This document shows positions 63,140 through 64,000 of a stretch of DNA of 64,000 bases, in pieces; the first letter of the stretch is position 1; each line of letters starts with the position of its first letter. A model generated the notes under the pieces. The model worked only from the letters and a program-made list of their open reading frames with translations. It did not search any database and was not told where the DNA came from. Position numbers and translations under genes: made by a program. Source of the DNA: Rutstroemia sp. NJR-2017a BVV2 (taxonomy: Eukaryota; Ascomycota; Leotiomycetes; Helotiales; Rutstroemiaceae); assembly GCA_002946415.1 (NCBI GenBank), contig NJPS01000027.1, positions 1-64,000 of the forward strand, read 5' to 3'.

Positions 63140-63720
63140 TCTATATAGTAGAGTGTGTATATTCAAGCACTTCGCAGTTATAGCGAGCATAAGTACGGGT
63201 GTTATCTATATTGAGGTCATCAACTGTAGGGTAGTCTGCTTGCCAGCTCCATAGGACTCTAGGAGCATATCCGTAGAGTACTTCGAAAGGCAGGAGATCT
63301 CCGAGCAACGAATACGGAAGCGTTAACTAGATATAATCCATTATAGAGAGGTATTCCGACCAATCGTCTTGGTAGTAGCTGACAAAGGGTTTCAAGTGCT
63401 TTTGTAGGTACTGATTATAAATCTCCGTCTGGCTGTCTGTTTGCAGGTGGTCTGTAGTAGAGAGTTTGGTATCTATACCTAGGATACTATTGAATTCCTT
63501 CTAGAAGGAGGAGATGAACTGAGGACCACGATCTGACAGCATGGTGGTTGGTAGGCCGTAGTATCGGTAAATATATATTAAGTACAGCTTAGCCTGTTTA
63601 TATATATCGATGATCTTGTAGCAGGGAATAGTAATAGCCTGCTTACTTAGACGATCGATGATAACTAATATATTGTCGAATCCGTGCTTATCCTTATTGA
63701 AGCTATAGTAATCCATGGTA
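63140..63720 (-). pseudogene. Integrase core of family D
   Basis: From 63716 downward the frame reads MDYYSFNKDKHGFDNILVII then DRLSKQAITIP, a typical strand order for the integrase catalytic core, with D in the first position. It continues YYGLPTTMLSDRGPQFISSF, the second catalytic Asp (SDRGPQF). After a stop near 63500 the same frame goes on with LSTTDHLQTDSQTEIYNQYL, where relatives have HPQTDGQTER and the third acidic residue. Because only a few codons are spoiled, the family can be assigned confidently, but the protein is not intact. Confidence 0.75.
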
Positions 63721-64000
63721 ATATACTCCCAAGTATATATAGGGATTGGCAGGGGATATAGTAAACCAGGTATCTTATCTCTTGGTACTGAGCTGCGACG
63801 GCAGGCATAGCAGTTGTGTATATAAGTGGCAACATCGCCTTAAAGGCCGCGCCAATAGTACTGGCAGGTAAGCAGCAATATAGTCTTCCGAATACCAGGG
63901 TATATAGTTGTCACAGAGTTGTGGACTTCGCGGATTAGAAGGGTATGCAAATTAGCTGTATCAGGGACGATCAGACGACCTTTGTACAGTAAAAGACCAT

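Larger units (their letters stand above)
62223..64000 (-). mobile_element. Ty3/gypsy retrotransposon, family D, 3' portion (runs off the window)
   Basis: Read on the minus strand, the order is a H2C2 zinc-finger remnant (CYACRRSSVPRDK near 63790), integrase, a GPY-like region, a chromodomain, the polypurine tract and the 3' LTR (62223-62436). Frames are interrupted by only a handful of stops (for example near 63480 and 62870), so this element is much younger or less exposed to RIP than families A and B. The 5' part, with gag, protease and reverse transcriptase, lies beyond position 64000. Confidence 0.85.

Overview
The window looks like nuclear DNA of a filamentous ascomycete (Pezizomycotina; Leotiomycetes is a guess). 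It holds a phytochrome and a PAS hybrid histidine kinase with short GT-AG introns, Zn2Cys6 and SAM-HMG gene remains, chromodomain Ty3/gypsy elements, a Tad-like LINE tail and a Fot1/pogo transposase. About 45 kb of it is extremely AT-rich transposon DNA full of TA steps and stop codons, as expected from repeat-induced point mutation (RIP).

Layout. 1-189: short non-AT-rich piece. 190-40350: AT block made of nested dead LTR retrotransposons. Family A has 550-bp LTRs; one copy is 5'-truncated (190-5204) and one is full length (13147-20114). Family B has LTRs of about 345 bp: fragment 5205-8330, copy 26822-31968, full-length reverse copy 31969-37904, and fragment 37905-38728. Between them lie two degraded protein genes (8.4-11.1 kb, minus; 12.24-12.8 kb, plus) and two unclassified blocks. 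40350-58630: gene island of normal composition. 58630-64000: second repeat block with a MITE-like element, a Fot1-like transposase fragment, two opposed family A LTR fragments, and the minus-strand 3' part of a much less mutated gypsy element (family D) that runs off the window.

The island reads as follows: LINE 3' remnant with an (ATCA)n tail (40.6-41.3 kb), broken SAM-HMG gene (41.9-42.3), small MITE-like element (43.1), unknown gene with an internal stop (44.05-45.0, plus), probable RBR-like fragment (45.1-45.7, minus), hybrid histidine kinase (46454-48544, minus), phytochrome (50052-54294, minus) and a frameshifted Zn2Cys6 regulator (55630-58275, minus). Only the two histidine kinases are intact. 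Splicing eight introns, one of them GC-AG, gives a continuous 1220-residue phytochrome with PAS, GAF, PHY, kinase and receiver parts and the bilin-binding Cys152. Both kinases end in a receiver domain, so in fungi both would be expected to feed an HPt-type phosphorelay. Their side-by-side survival among decayed genes is the main biological point of the window.

Family assignments come from recognising motifs in translated sequence; no database was searched. Boundaries inside AT-rich DNA are approximate except where LTR copies could be aligned by eye.
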